Shown one piece after another: positions 8,647 through 16,748 of a stretch of 64,000 nt of DNA; the stretch's first letter is position 1, and every line of letters starts with the position of its first letter. Position numbers and translations under genes: made by a program. This stretch comes from Chitinophaga sancti (GTDB lineage: Bacteria; Bacteroidota; Bacteroidia; Chitinophagales; Chitinophagaceae), in contig NZ_CP139247.1 of assembly GCF_034087045.1 (NCBI RefSeq), forward strand, positions 4,180,001 through 4,244,000. The letters are read 5' to 3'. Below the pieces are notes generated by a model, which saw only the letters and a program-made list of their open reading frames with translations, made no database searches and was not told the DNA's origin.

Positions 8647-9705
8647 TTAATTGTCCATGCGTTCCTCTTTTTCTTTATCCCTGTCTCTGTCCCGTTCTCT
8701 TTCCCTGTCTCTATCCCTGTTACGGTGATTTTGATTTTGTTGCTGATATTGTTCCTCTTTTTCCTTTGCCGCATCATATGCGCGTATGATCGCTTTTACC
8801 AGGCGGTGTCTTACCACATCTTCTTCATCCAGTTCCAGGTAGCCAATACCATCTACATTACGGAGAATACGACTGGCTTTTGCCAGGCCTGACTGCTGAT
8901 TTTTTGGCAGATCCACCTGTGTCATATCACCGGTGATGATCGCTTTTGCACTTGGACCGATACGGGTCAGGAACATTTTCATCTGGAGGTCGGTCGCGTT
9001 CTGCGCTTCATCCAGAAGAATGAATGAGTTGTCCAGTGTACGGCCACGCATGTATGCCAGCGGAGCGATTTCAATGACGCGGTTGGTCATGTAATAGCTC
9101 AGTTTATCTGCGGGGATCATGTCGTCGAGGGCATCGTACAGTGGGCGCAGGTATGGATCAATCTTTTCTTTGAGATCGCCTGGAAGGAAGCCAAGGTTTT
9201 CACCAGCTTCTACGGCAGGACGGGTAAGGATGATTTTCCTGACAGCCTTGTTTTTCAGTGCACGAACAGCAAGGGCTACGGCAGTATACGTTTTACCGGT
9301 ACCAGCAGGGCCAATGGCGAAGATGATGTCATTCTTTTCGGCCATCGCTACCATCTTTTTCTGATTGGCCGTCCTTGCTCTTACATTGCGGCCGTTAGGA
9401 CCAAATACGAGGACTTCGTTGGAATTACGGTCTTTGAAGTTATCAACCGTTTCTTCGTCTCCTAAAATTTGTTCAAAGTAATTTTCACTAAGGTTACCAT
9501 TGCGCTCCAGGTAAGAAATGATTTGAGTGATTTTTTCCTGTGCTGTCGCTACTTCTTCCGGTGCACCGGAGATTTTGAGTTGAGTACCCCGGGAGAGAAT
9601 CTTTAACAGCGGGAATTTTTTCTTCAGCAGGTCCAGCTTTCCATTGTTGACCCCAAAAAATTCTATAGGGTTAATGCTGTCTAAGTTGATGATTGATTCT
9701 GTCAA
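8647..9705 (-). CDS. phoH: PhoH-like ATPase with charged Arg/Asp/Glu tail
   Basis: The 352-residue protein is a cytoplasmic PhoH/YbeZ-type P-loop ATPase, a family linked to RNA metabolism and ribosome maturation. An N-terminal KH-like region (residues about 30-90) precedes Walker A (GPAGTGKTYTA, about 138) and Walker B (FILLDEAQN, about 230). The start is TTG at 9705; a stop lies a few codons upstream and relatives begin with a similar (M)xESxINLD. After residue about 315 comes a tail rich in Q/N and then alternating R/D/E. The tail is absent from typical PhoH proteins and looks disordered. Confidence 0.92.
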   Translation of the reverse strand: MTESIINLDSINPIEFFGVNNGKLDLLKKKFPLLKILSRGTQLKISGAPEEVATAQEKITQIISYLERNGNLSENYFEQILGDEETVDNFKDRNSNEVLVFGPNGRNVRARTANQKKMVAMAEKNDIIFAIGPAGTGKTYTAVALAVRALKNKAVRKIILTRPAVEAGENLGFLPGDLKEKIDPYLRPLYDALDDMIPADKLSYYMTNRVIEIAPLAYMRGRTLDNSFILLDEAQNATDLQMKMFLTRIGPSAKAIITGDMTQVDLPKNQQSGLAKASRILRNVDGIGYLELDEEDVVRHRLVKAIIRAYDAAKEKEEQYQQQNQNHRNRDRDRERERDRDRDKEKEERMDN

Positions 9706-10080
9706 GTGTTGTCTTATTTAAAAGTGAAAAGGGACTGCCGGTCAAATCACGCACGGCTGTCATAAAAGCAGGGGCAATAACCAAGCCAAAGCCTTTTTCT
9801 TACATAGTTCTCCTCCTTTGTCAGGATGATGATGTGCAGCCGCAACGATCATTTCGCATTCAATGTTAAAAAACTGTAAGCATTTTGCCGAATTACCCTT
9901 TTGATTTATTAGCGAAATTAAAGGGAAATCTACCTCAATGCAATTTTTAACAGGGAATATTCACAGGAAGTTCAAAGAATAAATGAAAAGATTGTGATTG
10001 CGGTATGGGTATGTAGAAAAGTATCTACTAAAAAATAATAATATATTCCCTATTTTTAAGACCTTATCCTACAGAAAATT
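9706..10080. other. Intergenic region between phoH and a PAS kinase (375 nt)
   Basis: This divergent intergenic region should hold both promoters. On the minus strand, a strong Shine-Dalgarno-like sequence (AAAGGAGGAGA, near 9810-9819) is followed by ATG TAA at 9805-9800, a start-stop minimal ORF. Near 10014-10029 there is a short inverted repeat (GTAGA/TCTAC). I see no RNA gene. Confidence 0.4.
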
Positions 10081-12261
10081 ATGAATGATGCCATTATAAA
10101 CAAGGCACTCGCTTCGTTTGTACCGGCACTGTTACTAGACCTTTATGGAAACCTGTTATCGGCCAATGATAAGGCCAGGGGACTTGTGCAGTTACCGGGG
10201 GGGAATACAGAAAAAGTCCATTATGATCACCTGTTCGGAGAGAGAACGGGCGTATACTGGGGAGCACTATTAGCAACCTTTCAAAACGGACTACAAGCCT
10301 GCGTGGAATTTGCAGGTCCGGTCGGTCGATGGACAGCATGGCAGTTGTTGGCCCAGGATGAATATTTTGTACTACTGGGGCATGAAACAGCCCAGCCAGA
10401 TAAACTATTTTTTCACCTTCCATTGGGTATTCAACAATTCTCAGTGGATGGCTACCCTATAAAAAGCAACGCCTTACAACAAGCTATCTGGGGCCCTCAC
10501 CACCCTATTTTTATACAGCCGGGCTACAATATACTCCGGGATCCTGTTTATCGCCAGATCGGCCTTAGCCAATTATTTGAGGAAGTAGCCGAAACCGGCA
10601 GGTCCGCTAAAAAAGAGATTTTACTGCGCTACCAGGAAAATACCGTTGGCGATTCCATCCGGCTATCTCCCTGTTATTATGAGGCGATCGTTTTTCCTGC
10701 TTTCAACCACCAACGACAAGTTACAGATCTTTACCTGCTGCTCAAGGAAGTTACGGTGCAAAAACTGAACCTTATGGGTTTGGAAAAGAGTGCCCGCCTG
10801 CTGGAAAGTGTAGTGGAGCACCTGCCTATCGGCTATGTACAGTTTGATCACCATGGTTTCATGCGCCGGATCAATCACACTCACCGTGAGTTTTTGAAGG
10901 TACGGCCTGGCTTTGGAGAAGGCACCTACAACATTATGAGCGATCCTTTTGCCCGTATGTACGGGTTTAACGAACTGTTCATGACAGTAGTGACAGAGAA
11001 TAAAATGGTCCGCAAAGAAATAGAAGTCGACTACTCTGCCGAGACCATCTTTACAGACCTGTCAGAGGTCCGCTGGATGGACTATACCCTTTTCCCACTA
11101 CAGGACCCTGTAAATAAAAAGACAATTGTCGTTGCACTCATCAACGATATCACTGACAAGAAGCTTGAGCATTTCATGCGTACAGAGCTGCAGCGTAATA
11201 CAGAACAACTGCACCTCTTCTTCGATGCCGTTGATATGGGATACGCCACCCTGGAGCGCGACGGCCGGGTCAACTTCATCAACAAAAAGGCTGCACAAAT
11301 GGCTGGTGTGGAAATTCAGCCAGGGTGCAATATCTTTGACATTATTCCTGAGTTTAGAACGCCCTCTCCATTTTTGGAAAGACTGGCACAGGCGATGAAA
11401 AGTACGGTATCTGAATCGTTCAGCAGTTACTTTTACAGGGTTGACAAGTGTTACGATTTCCTTGTCACACCTATGCGTGACAACACCGTCTCTGTTTTTA
11501 TCCGGGATATTACCGGTAGCCGTAAACTGCAAAAAGAATTACACAGGGCAAATAGTCAGCTAAGTAAGCTGAACCGGAACTTATTGAACCAAAACCAACA
11601 GCTGGAAGACTTTGCGCATATCACTTCGCACAACCTGCGGGCGCCCATCGCCAACCTGAAAGCACTGATGCAACTGCACAATCATTCCAATGAAGAAGAG
11701 GAGAAGATCGAATACCTGGGCATGCTCGAATCTGTGATCAACAAAACAGATGAGACACTCAATGACCTGGTAAACGTAGTGCAGATACGAAAAGAAACGG
11801 ATATCAGGCAGGAAGTGATTTCGTTCGGAGAGAGACTGGAATATGTATCGCATGTACTGATGCTGGAAGTGAACCAGAGCGGGCTGCGCATCACCACAGA
11901 CTTTCAGGAAGCACCGATGATCACGTTTCCCCGTATATACTTAGACAGTATTCTGCAAAACCTGATCACCAACGCCATCCGTTACCGGAGGCCCGATGTG
12001 CCACCAACCCTGCACTTCAGCAGCCGGAAAGAGAAAGGCTTGATCACGCTCACAGCCGAAGACAATGGAATGGGGATTGATATGAACCGCTTTGGCAGCA
12101 AGCTATTTGGCTTCAGGAAAACCTTTCATAAAAATGCTGACGCAAAGGGAATCGGCTTATTTATTACCAAAACCCAGGTAGAAGCAATGGGAGGAAGCAT
12201 AAGTGCAGAAAGTAGACCTGGCTGGGGTACAAAATTTATTATTACCTTTAAAACCGAATAA
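10081..12261 (+). CDS. Cytoplasmic PAS-domain sensor histidine kinase
   Basis: The 726-residue protein has no transmembrane helices. The N-terminal 240 residues contain weakly recognisable PAS-like modules. Clearer PAS domains lie at about 240-360 (VVEHLPIGYVQFDHHG) and 370-485 (FFDAVDMGYATLERDGRVN). A short coiled coil leads to the HisKA segment with the phospho-accepting His517 (SHNLRAP). The HATPase domain has the N box (NLITNAIRY), G1 (DNGMGI) and G2 (KGIGLFI). A single-domain response regulator starts 8 nt after its stop codon and is its likely partner. The signal is unknown. Confidence 0.93.
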   Translation: MNDAIINKALASFVPALLLDLYGNLLSANDKARGLVQLPGGNTEKVHYDHLFGERTGVYWGALLATFQNGLQACVEFAGPVGRWTAWQLLAQDEYFVLLGHETAQPDKLFFHLPLGIQQFSVDGYPIKSNALQQAIWGPHHPIFIQPGYNILRDPVYRQIGLSQLFEEVAETGRSAKKEILLRYQENTVGDSIRLSPCYYEAIVFPAFNHQRQVTDLYLLLKEVTVQKLNLMGLEKSARLLESVVEHLPIGYVQFDHHGFMRRINHTHREFLKVRPGFGEGTYNIMSDPFARMYGFNELFMTVVTENKMVRKEIEVDYSAETIFTDLSEVRWMDYTLFPLQDPVNKKTIVVALINDITDKKLEHFMRTELQRNTEQLHLFFDAVDMGYATLERDGRVNFINKKAAQMAGVEIQPGCNIFDIIPEFRTPSPFLERLAQAMKSTVSESFSSYFYRVDKCYDFLVTPMRDNTVSVFIRDITGSRKLQKELHRANSQLSKLNRNLLNQNQQLEDFAHITSHNLRAPIANLKALMQLHNHSNEEEEKIEYLGMLESVINKTDETLNDLVNVVQIRKETDIRQEVISFGERLEYVSHVLMLEVNQSGLRITTDFQEAPMITFPRIYLDSILQNLITNAIRYRRPDVPPTLHFSSRKEKGLITLTAEDNGMGIDMNRFGSKLFGFRKTFHKNADAKGIGLFITKTQVEAMGGSISAESRPGWGTKFIITFKTE

Positions 12262-12269
12262 ATCCCTGT

Positions 12270-12665
12270 ATGCAATTGCTCAATATGATCTTTATTGTTG
12301 ACGATGACCCGATTCATCAGCAAATAGCCAACCTGATGATCAAACGACAAGGGATCGGGGAGAAAGTGAAGGCATTTTCTGAAGCACAGGACGCGCTCAA
12401 CTACCTGCGCGAATATATTTACGAGCCGGACTTGCTGCCAGACCTCATTTTGCTTGATCTGAACATGCCAGTCATGGATGGCTGGGATTTTCTGAATGAT
12501 TATGCCGGGTTCTATGAGCAACTACCTAAGAAGATCGGCATTTTTGTACTTACTTCCTCTATCGACGATAGTGATAGAAAGAAGGTAGACGATTATGCTT
12601 TTGTAAAAGGGTACCTTACGAAACCGTTATCCAGCGAGATTATCAACAAGCTCCAGGCGGAGTAA
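12270..12665 (+). CDS. Single-domain (CheY-like) response regulator
   Basis: A 131-residue receiver domain with no output domain. Acidic residues Asp11-13 (VDDDP), the phospho-acceptor Asp63 (ILLDLNMP), the Thr/Ser switch (VLTSS) and Lys in LTKPL are all present. It lies 8 nt after the PAS histidine kinase, so the two form a two-component operon. Without a DNA-binding domain it must act through protein contacts or a phosphorelay. Confidence 0.93.
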   Translation: MQLLNMIFIVDDDPIHQQIANLMIKRQGIGEKVKAFSEAQDALNYLREYIYEPDLLPDLILLDLNMPVMDGWDFLNDYAGFYEQLPKKIGIFVLTSSIDDSDRKKVDDYAFVKGYLTKPLSSEIINKLQAE

Positions 12666-12671
12666 AAATAA

Positions 12672-12699
12672 AAATCCCGCCATTTATAAAGGGCGGGAC
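12672..12699 (-). terminator. Terminator of the rpe transcript
   Basis: A 7-bp GC-rich stem (12675-12681 with 12692-12698) is followed on the minus strand by TTTTTATTTTTA. It lies after the rpe stop codon and between convergent genes. Confidence 0.75.
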
Positions 12700-12720
12700 C
12701 AAATATGTGTTTGAACACGA

Positions 12721-13380
12721 TTATGCATACTTCAGTGCCTTGATGGCTTCAGCAGGGTCCGGGGCATTGAATACTGAACTGCCAGCTACCAATACATCGG
12801 CACCGGCCGCTATTATATCCGCAGCATTGTCCGCCGTAATACCTCCATCTACTTCAATTAATGCATGTGCCTGATGAGCATCTATCAGGGCACGTAACTC
12901 CTTTATTTTAGTCAGTGACTGGTCTATGAAGTGCTGACCGCCGAAACCGGGGTTCACGCTCATAATGAGCACGAGGTCCACGTCTTTGATCACATTTTCC
13001 AGCAGTTGTACGGGTGTATGTGGGTTCAGGGCTACGCCTGCCTGCATGCCGAGGTTTTTGATCTGCTGGATATTGCGGTGTAAGTGGGTACATGCTTCGT
13101 AGTGTACAGTGAGAATGTCTGCACCGGCTTTTTTGAAGTCTTCTGCATACTTCTCCGGTTCTTCTATCATCAGGTGCACATCGCAGATCTTGCGGGCTGC
13201 TCTTTTAATATGGGAAATGACGGGGAGTCCAAAGCTGATATTAGGCACAAAACGTCCGTCCATTACATCGAGGTGCAACCAGTCCGCCTCACTGTTATTC
13301 AGCATGTCTACTTCCTTGCCGAGTTCCAGGAAATTGGAGGCGAGGAGGGAGGGTGCAATAAGGGTGGTCTTCTTTTTCAA
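12721..13380 (-). CDS. rpe: Ribulose-phosphate 3-epimerase
   Basis: The 219-residue TIM-barrel enzyme interconverts ribulose 5-phosphate and xylulose 5-phosphate in the pentose phosphate pathway. Family features include IAPSLLASNF, the metal/catalytic motif HLDVMDGRFVPN, VHLMIEEPE, MSVNPGFGGQHF and VDGGI. The best start is TTG at 13380, because no ATG or GTG lies upstream in frame before the preceding gene and relatives begin at the same point. It follows the TPR lipoprotein gene by 33 nt on the same strand. Confidence 0.95.
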   Translation of the reverse strand: MKKKTTLIAPSLLASNFLELGKEVDMLNNSEADWLHLDVMDGRFVPNISFGLPVISHIKRAARKICDVHLMIEEPEKYAEDFKKAGADILTVHYEACTHLHRNIQQIKNLGMQAGVALNPHTPVQLLENVIKDVDLVLIMSVNPGFGGQHFIDQSLTKIKELRALIDAHQAHALIEVDGGITADNAADIIAAGADVLVAGSSVFNAPDPAEAIKALKYA

Positions 13381-13413
13381 AGGAACAACGTTTATTTGAG
13401 TGACGAATGTAAC

Positions 13414-14418
13414 TTATTTCTGTATGTTGGCCAGCGCCTCTTTGGCTTCTTTGAAGTCTTTCTTAAAAGTTACAGCTTTGGAATAATCATCGATAGCGGC
13501 CTGTTTCCGGCCCAGTTTTTCGTTGCACCTGCCACGGTAGTAATAGGCTTCACCATCTGTTGGCCCTGACTTACAGGCCATGTTAAAGTAGTTGTAAGCC
13601 GGCTGCCATTCCTGCTGTCTGAAATAGATCCTTCCTAAAGCAAAATAGTTGTCACCATCTTCTGCATCGATATTGATGGCATTTTTGAATGCCGTGATGG
13701 CCTCTGCCAGTTTACTTTCCTGCTCATAGAACTTACCGATAGCGTAGAGTGCGTCATCATTTGTAGAATCCATCCTGGCTGCCAGCTGATAGTACTGCAA
13801 TGAAGCAGGTGCATGCCGTTGTGCCAGCAGATCGCCCAGTTCCATGACGGCATCGTAGTCACTTTGTAAACCTGCCTGATCCACAGCTGTGCGCAGGTAT
13901 TGAATGGCGAGGGTGGTATCTTTATTCTCTTCTGCGATCTTCGCTTTCAGGTAATAGGCTTTATCGTGATTAGCAGGGTCATTGGCCAGTTTAGAGGCCA
14001 GACTGTCTGCCCGTTTGTATTGTTTATCTTCGATCAGGGCGGTGGCGAGGCGGTATTGCAGGTAAGCATACTTTGGCGCCAGGTGTTGGGCTTTTTCGAA
14101 GTTGGCCACTGCCTCTTTGAAGTGGGCGATTAAAATAGCGGCTTCACCGGCACCTGCCCAGTAGTCAGGAACGTTAGGCTTGAGCTGAGCTGCTTTTTCA
14201 AAGTCTTTTTGTGCCAGCGCCGGGTCTGTGTTGAATAATAAGAGGGCTCTTCTGAAATGCAGGTCCGCATTGTCAGGAAATTTATTGAGAGAGTCTGTCA
14301 ACGGCTGTATCATAGGCGCATAGAGCGCGGAATCTTTCGTTGCATCTGCTGAATGCCCTGCGGAGTTGGAGTTGCAGGCAAACAGGATCGGCAATGCAAA
14401 AACGGCCAGGTATTTCAT
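13414..14418 (-). CDS. TPR-repeat lipoprotein
   Basis: The 334-residue protein begins MKYLAVFALPILFACNSNS, a lipoprotein signal peptide with Cys15. At least seven TPR-like helical hairpins follow (for example LHFRRALLLFNTDPALAQK, DDALYAIGKFYEQESKLAEA and AYYYRGRCNEKLGRKQA). It is probably an envelope scaffold. It sits between thrC and rpe on the same strand, but a terminator at 14437 separates it from thrC and a 33-nt gap leads into rpe. No specific role can be inferred. Confidence 0.85.
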   Translation of the reverse strand: MKYLAVFALPILFACNSNSAGHSADATKDSALYAPMIQPLTDSLNKFPDNADLHFRRALLLFNTDPALAQKDFEKAAQLKPNVPDYWAGAGEAAILIAHFKEAVANFEKAQHLAPKYAYLQYRLATALIEDKQYKRADSLASKLANDPANHDKAYYLKAKIAEENKDTTLAIQYLRTAVDQAGLQSDYDAVMELGDLLAQRHAPASLQYYQLAARMDSTNDDALYAIGKFYEQESKLAEAITAFKNAINIDAEDGDNYFALGRIYFRQQEWQPAYNYFNMACKSGPTDGEAYYYRGRCNEKLGRKQAAIDDYSKAVTFKKDFKEAKEALANIQK

Positions 14419-14436
14419 ACAGCAATATTAAAATAA

Positions 14437-14474
14437 AAAAGAACTTGTATCAAAAGAAAGATACAAGTTCTTTT
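14437..14474 (-). terminator. Terminator of the thrABC operon
   Basis: A 15-bp perfect stem (14437-14451 with 14460-14474), an 8-nt loop and a T-rich tail on the minus strand lie 13 nt after the thrC stop codon. Confidence 0.88.
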
Positions 14475-14487
14475 AAGTAGAAAACCT

Positions 14488-15774
14488 TTATTGCTGCATC
14501 AGCCAGCCTTTCAGCGCTGCGTAGTCATTCGGAAGTTGTACGGATTCTTTTTCCAGTGAATACAGGTATTGTACACTCCCGGGAGTTACAATCTGTGATT
14601 GCAGGCTGGTGGGTGCGGTGTCTGCGAATTTCACCGGGTGAGCGGTTTCGAGGAACACACCGGTTGTATCGGCGCCTGCCAGGTACTTTTGCAGGCCCAG
14701 GTAGCCTACGGCGCCATGTGGATCCAGCATGTAGTGATGTTTACTCCATACGGCTTCCATGGTGGCTACAGTCGCCCTGTCATCGAAGCTGTAAGCTGTG
14801 AGCTTTTCTTTCAGTGCCGGCAGGCTGTTGGTGAACAGTTGCAGTATTCTGACAAAGTTGCTCGGATCGGCTACGTCCATGGCATTGGAAAGCGTTGGCT
14901 TTGCCTGTCCTGGTTGGTACTGGCCATTTTCCATGAAACGGGGCACGGTATCATTCACATTTGTACTGGCTACAAAATGCTTTACCGGCAGTCCCATAGC
15001 GGCAGCCATCATACCTGCGCAGATGTTACCGAAGTTACCGGAAGGTACAGAGAAGACCACCTCTTTTTGCAGTTGTTTATAAGCCAGCAGGTAATAGAAC
15101 ATCTGTGGCAGCCAGCGGGCTACGTTGATAGAGTTTGCGCTGGTGAGCAGGCTGTGTGCCTGTAGTTCTGCATCCAGGAAAGCGGTTTTCACCATACGCT
15201 GACAGTCATCGAAGGTACCAGCTATTTCCAGGGCAGTGATATTTTTACCCAGTGTAGTCAGTTGTTTTTCCTGCAGGGTACTCACTTTACCACTAGGGTA
15301 GAGGATCACCACTTTTACGCCCGGTACATCGTAGAAGCCATTGGCTACAGCGCCGCCGGTATCGCCGGAAGTAGCTACCAGCACCGTTACAGGGCGGGTA
15401 TCATTCCTGCGGAAATAACCGAGACAGCCAGCCATAAAGCGGGCGCCTACGTCCTTGAAGGCGAGGGTAGGACCATGCCAGAGTTCAAGGGAATAAATAT
15501 TGTCGTGAACAGGTGCAACAGGGAAAGGGAAGCTCAGTGTATCGGCAATGATCTTACGCAGCACATCGTCAGGGATCTCTTCACCTACAAAAGGTTTGAT
15601 GGCAGCATAGCCGATTTCAACTTCGCTCAGTGTACCGATATTTTCGAAGAAGCCTTTGTCAAATGCAGGAATGTGTTCCGGGAAGTACAATCCTTTGTCT
15701 GGCGCAAGGCCCGCTACAACTGCATCTTCGAACGATACGATATGTTCTTTATTCTGTAAACTATAGTATTTCAT
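14488..15774 (-). CDS. thrC: Threonine synthase
   Basis: The 428-residue PLP enzyme converts O-phospho-homoserine to threonine, the last step of the pathway. The N-terminal MKYYSLQNKEHIVSFEDAVV and KGLYFPEHIP are typical. The PLP lysine is Lys107 in GPTLAFKDVGARFM, and the SGDTGGAV and VPSGNFGN loops follow. It starts 1 nt after the thrB stop region, so the genes are tightly coupled. It is the last gene of the thrA-thrB-thrC operon and is followed by a terminator. Confidence 0.97.
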   Translation of the reverse strand: MKYYSLQNKEHIVSFEDAVVAGLAPDKGLYFPEHIPAFDKGFFENIGTLSEVEIGYAAIKPFVGEEIPDDVLRKIIADTLSFPFPVAPVHDNIYSLELWHGPTLAFKDVGARFMAGCLGYFRRNDTRPVTVLVATSGDTGGAVANGFYDVPGVKVVILYPSGKVSTLQEKQLTTLGKNITALEIAGTFDDCQRMVKTAFLDAELQAHSLLTSANSINVARWLPQMFYYLLAYKQLQKEVVFSVPSGNFGNICAGMMAAAMGLPVKHFVASTNVNDTVPRFMENGQYQPGQAKPTLSNAMDVADPSNFVRILQLFTNSLPALKEKLTAYSFDDRATVATMEAVWSKHHYMLDPHGAVGYLGLQKYLAGADTTGVFLETAHPVKFADTAPTSLQSQIVTPGSVQYLYSLEKESVQLPNDYAALKGWLMQQ

Positions 15775-15775
15775 T

Positions 15776-16711
15776 TTACGCTTTTGATATTTTTACACCT
15801 TCCGTATTGATCTTGGACACATGGATTTTGTAGTCCACGCCCAGGGGGGCATATACGGTATTCATCATCTCTGCTACATTGCGGGCATTGGCTTCGCCTT
15901 TGCTCAGCATGAATACAGAAGGACCGGAGCCGGAGATACCACCACCGAGCGCACCTGCTTCCTTACATTTTACTTTCAGTTCGTAGAAAGCGGGAATGAG
16001 GATGGCACGTACCGGTTCTACAATCACATCTTCCAGGGAGCGGCTGATGAGGTCATAGTTTTCCTGGTAGAGGCCTGCTACGAGAGCGCCGACGTTGCCC
16101 CACTGGCGGATGGCATCGGTCATGAGCACTTTTTGTTTCAGGATCTCGCGGGCATCGGAAGTCTTTACTTCGATCTGGGGATGGATCACCGTCACCCAGA
16201 GTTCTGATGGTGTATGGAGGCTTGTAATATCAAGCGGTTTATAACTTCTTACGAGGGTAAAGCCACCGAGAATAGCGGGGGCTACGTTGTCTGCATGTGC
16301 AGCGCCACTGGCCAGTCTTTCGCCTTCCATTGCAAAGCGTACGAGTTGCTTGCGTGTGAATGGTTCGCCCAGCAGATGGTTCGCACCTACTACAGCGCCT
16401 GCGCTACTGGCGGCACTGGAGCCAATGCCACTGCCTGGCGTGATATTCTTAAATAATTCCAGCTCTATACCTGCATCCGGATTTCCAAGCTTTTGCAACA
16501 ATGCCTGTATTGCCACGCCACATACGTTCTGCGCCGGATCTGTAGACAGGTTGGCACCATGTACTTTTGTGATAGTCACGCCTGGTTTGTCACTCCTGCG
16601 CATGATGAATTCATCGCCGGGTGCTTCCATGGCCAACCCGATCACATCAAAGCCACAGGCTACATTGGCTACCGTTGCGGGGGCAAATACTTTTATACAA
16701 TCATTTTCCAT
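15776..16711 (-). CDS. thrB: Homoserine kinase
   Basis: The 311-residue GHMP-family kinase phosphorylates homoserine. The glycine/serine-rich ATP loop is visible (PGSGIGSSAASSAGA, around residues 83-97), with APATVANVACGFDVIG near the N-terminus and GGGISGSGPSVF near residue 265. I start at ATG 16711 (MENDCIKVF), 37 nt after thrA. The frame is open to 16777, but that would overlap the end of thrA and add a non-homologous stretch. Confidence 0.95.
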   Translation of the reverse strand: MENDCIKVFAPATVANVACGFDVIGLAMEAPGDEFIMRRSDKPGVTITKVHGANLSTDPAQNVCGVAIQALLQKLGNPDAGIELELFKNITPGSGIGSSAASSAGAVVGANHLLGEPFTRKQLVRFAMEGERLASGAAHADNVAPAILGGFTLVRSYKPLDITSLHTPSELWVTVIHPQIEVKTSDAREILKQKVLMTDAIRQWGNVGALVAGLYQENYDLISRSLEDVIVEPVRAILIPAFYELKVKCKEAGALGGGISGSGPSVFMLSKGEANARNVAEMMNTVYAPLGVDYKIHVSKINTEGVKISKA

Positions 16712-16748
16712 CAGTCTTTGCTTTGTGATTGAACATTTAAGATAAACA

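Noticed and set aside
8442..8777. N-terminal extension of the lipoprotein frame at 7968
   Set aside because: It overlaps the 3' end of phoH, encodes low-complexity basic sequence and would bury the lipoprotein signal peptide.
9706..10080. Divergent intergenic region examined for tRNA or other structured RNA
   Set aside because: No cloverleaf, TTCRA loop or extended stem could be found by eye.
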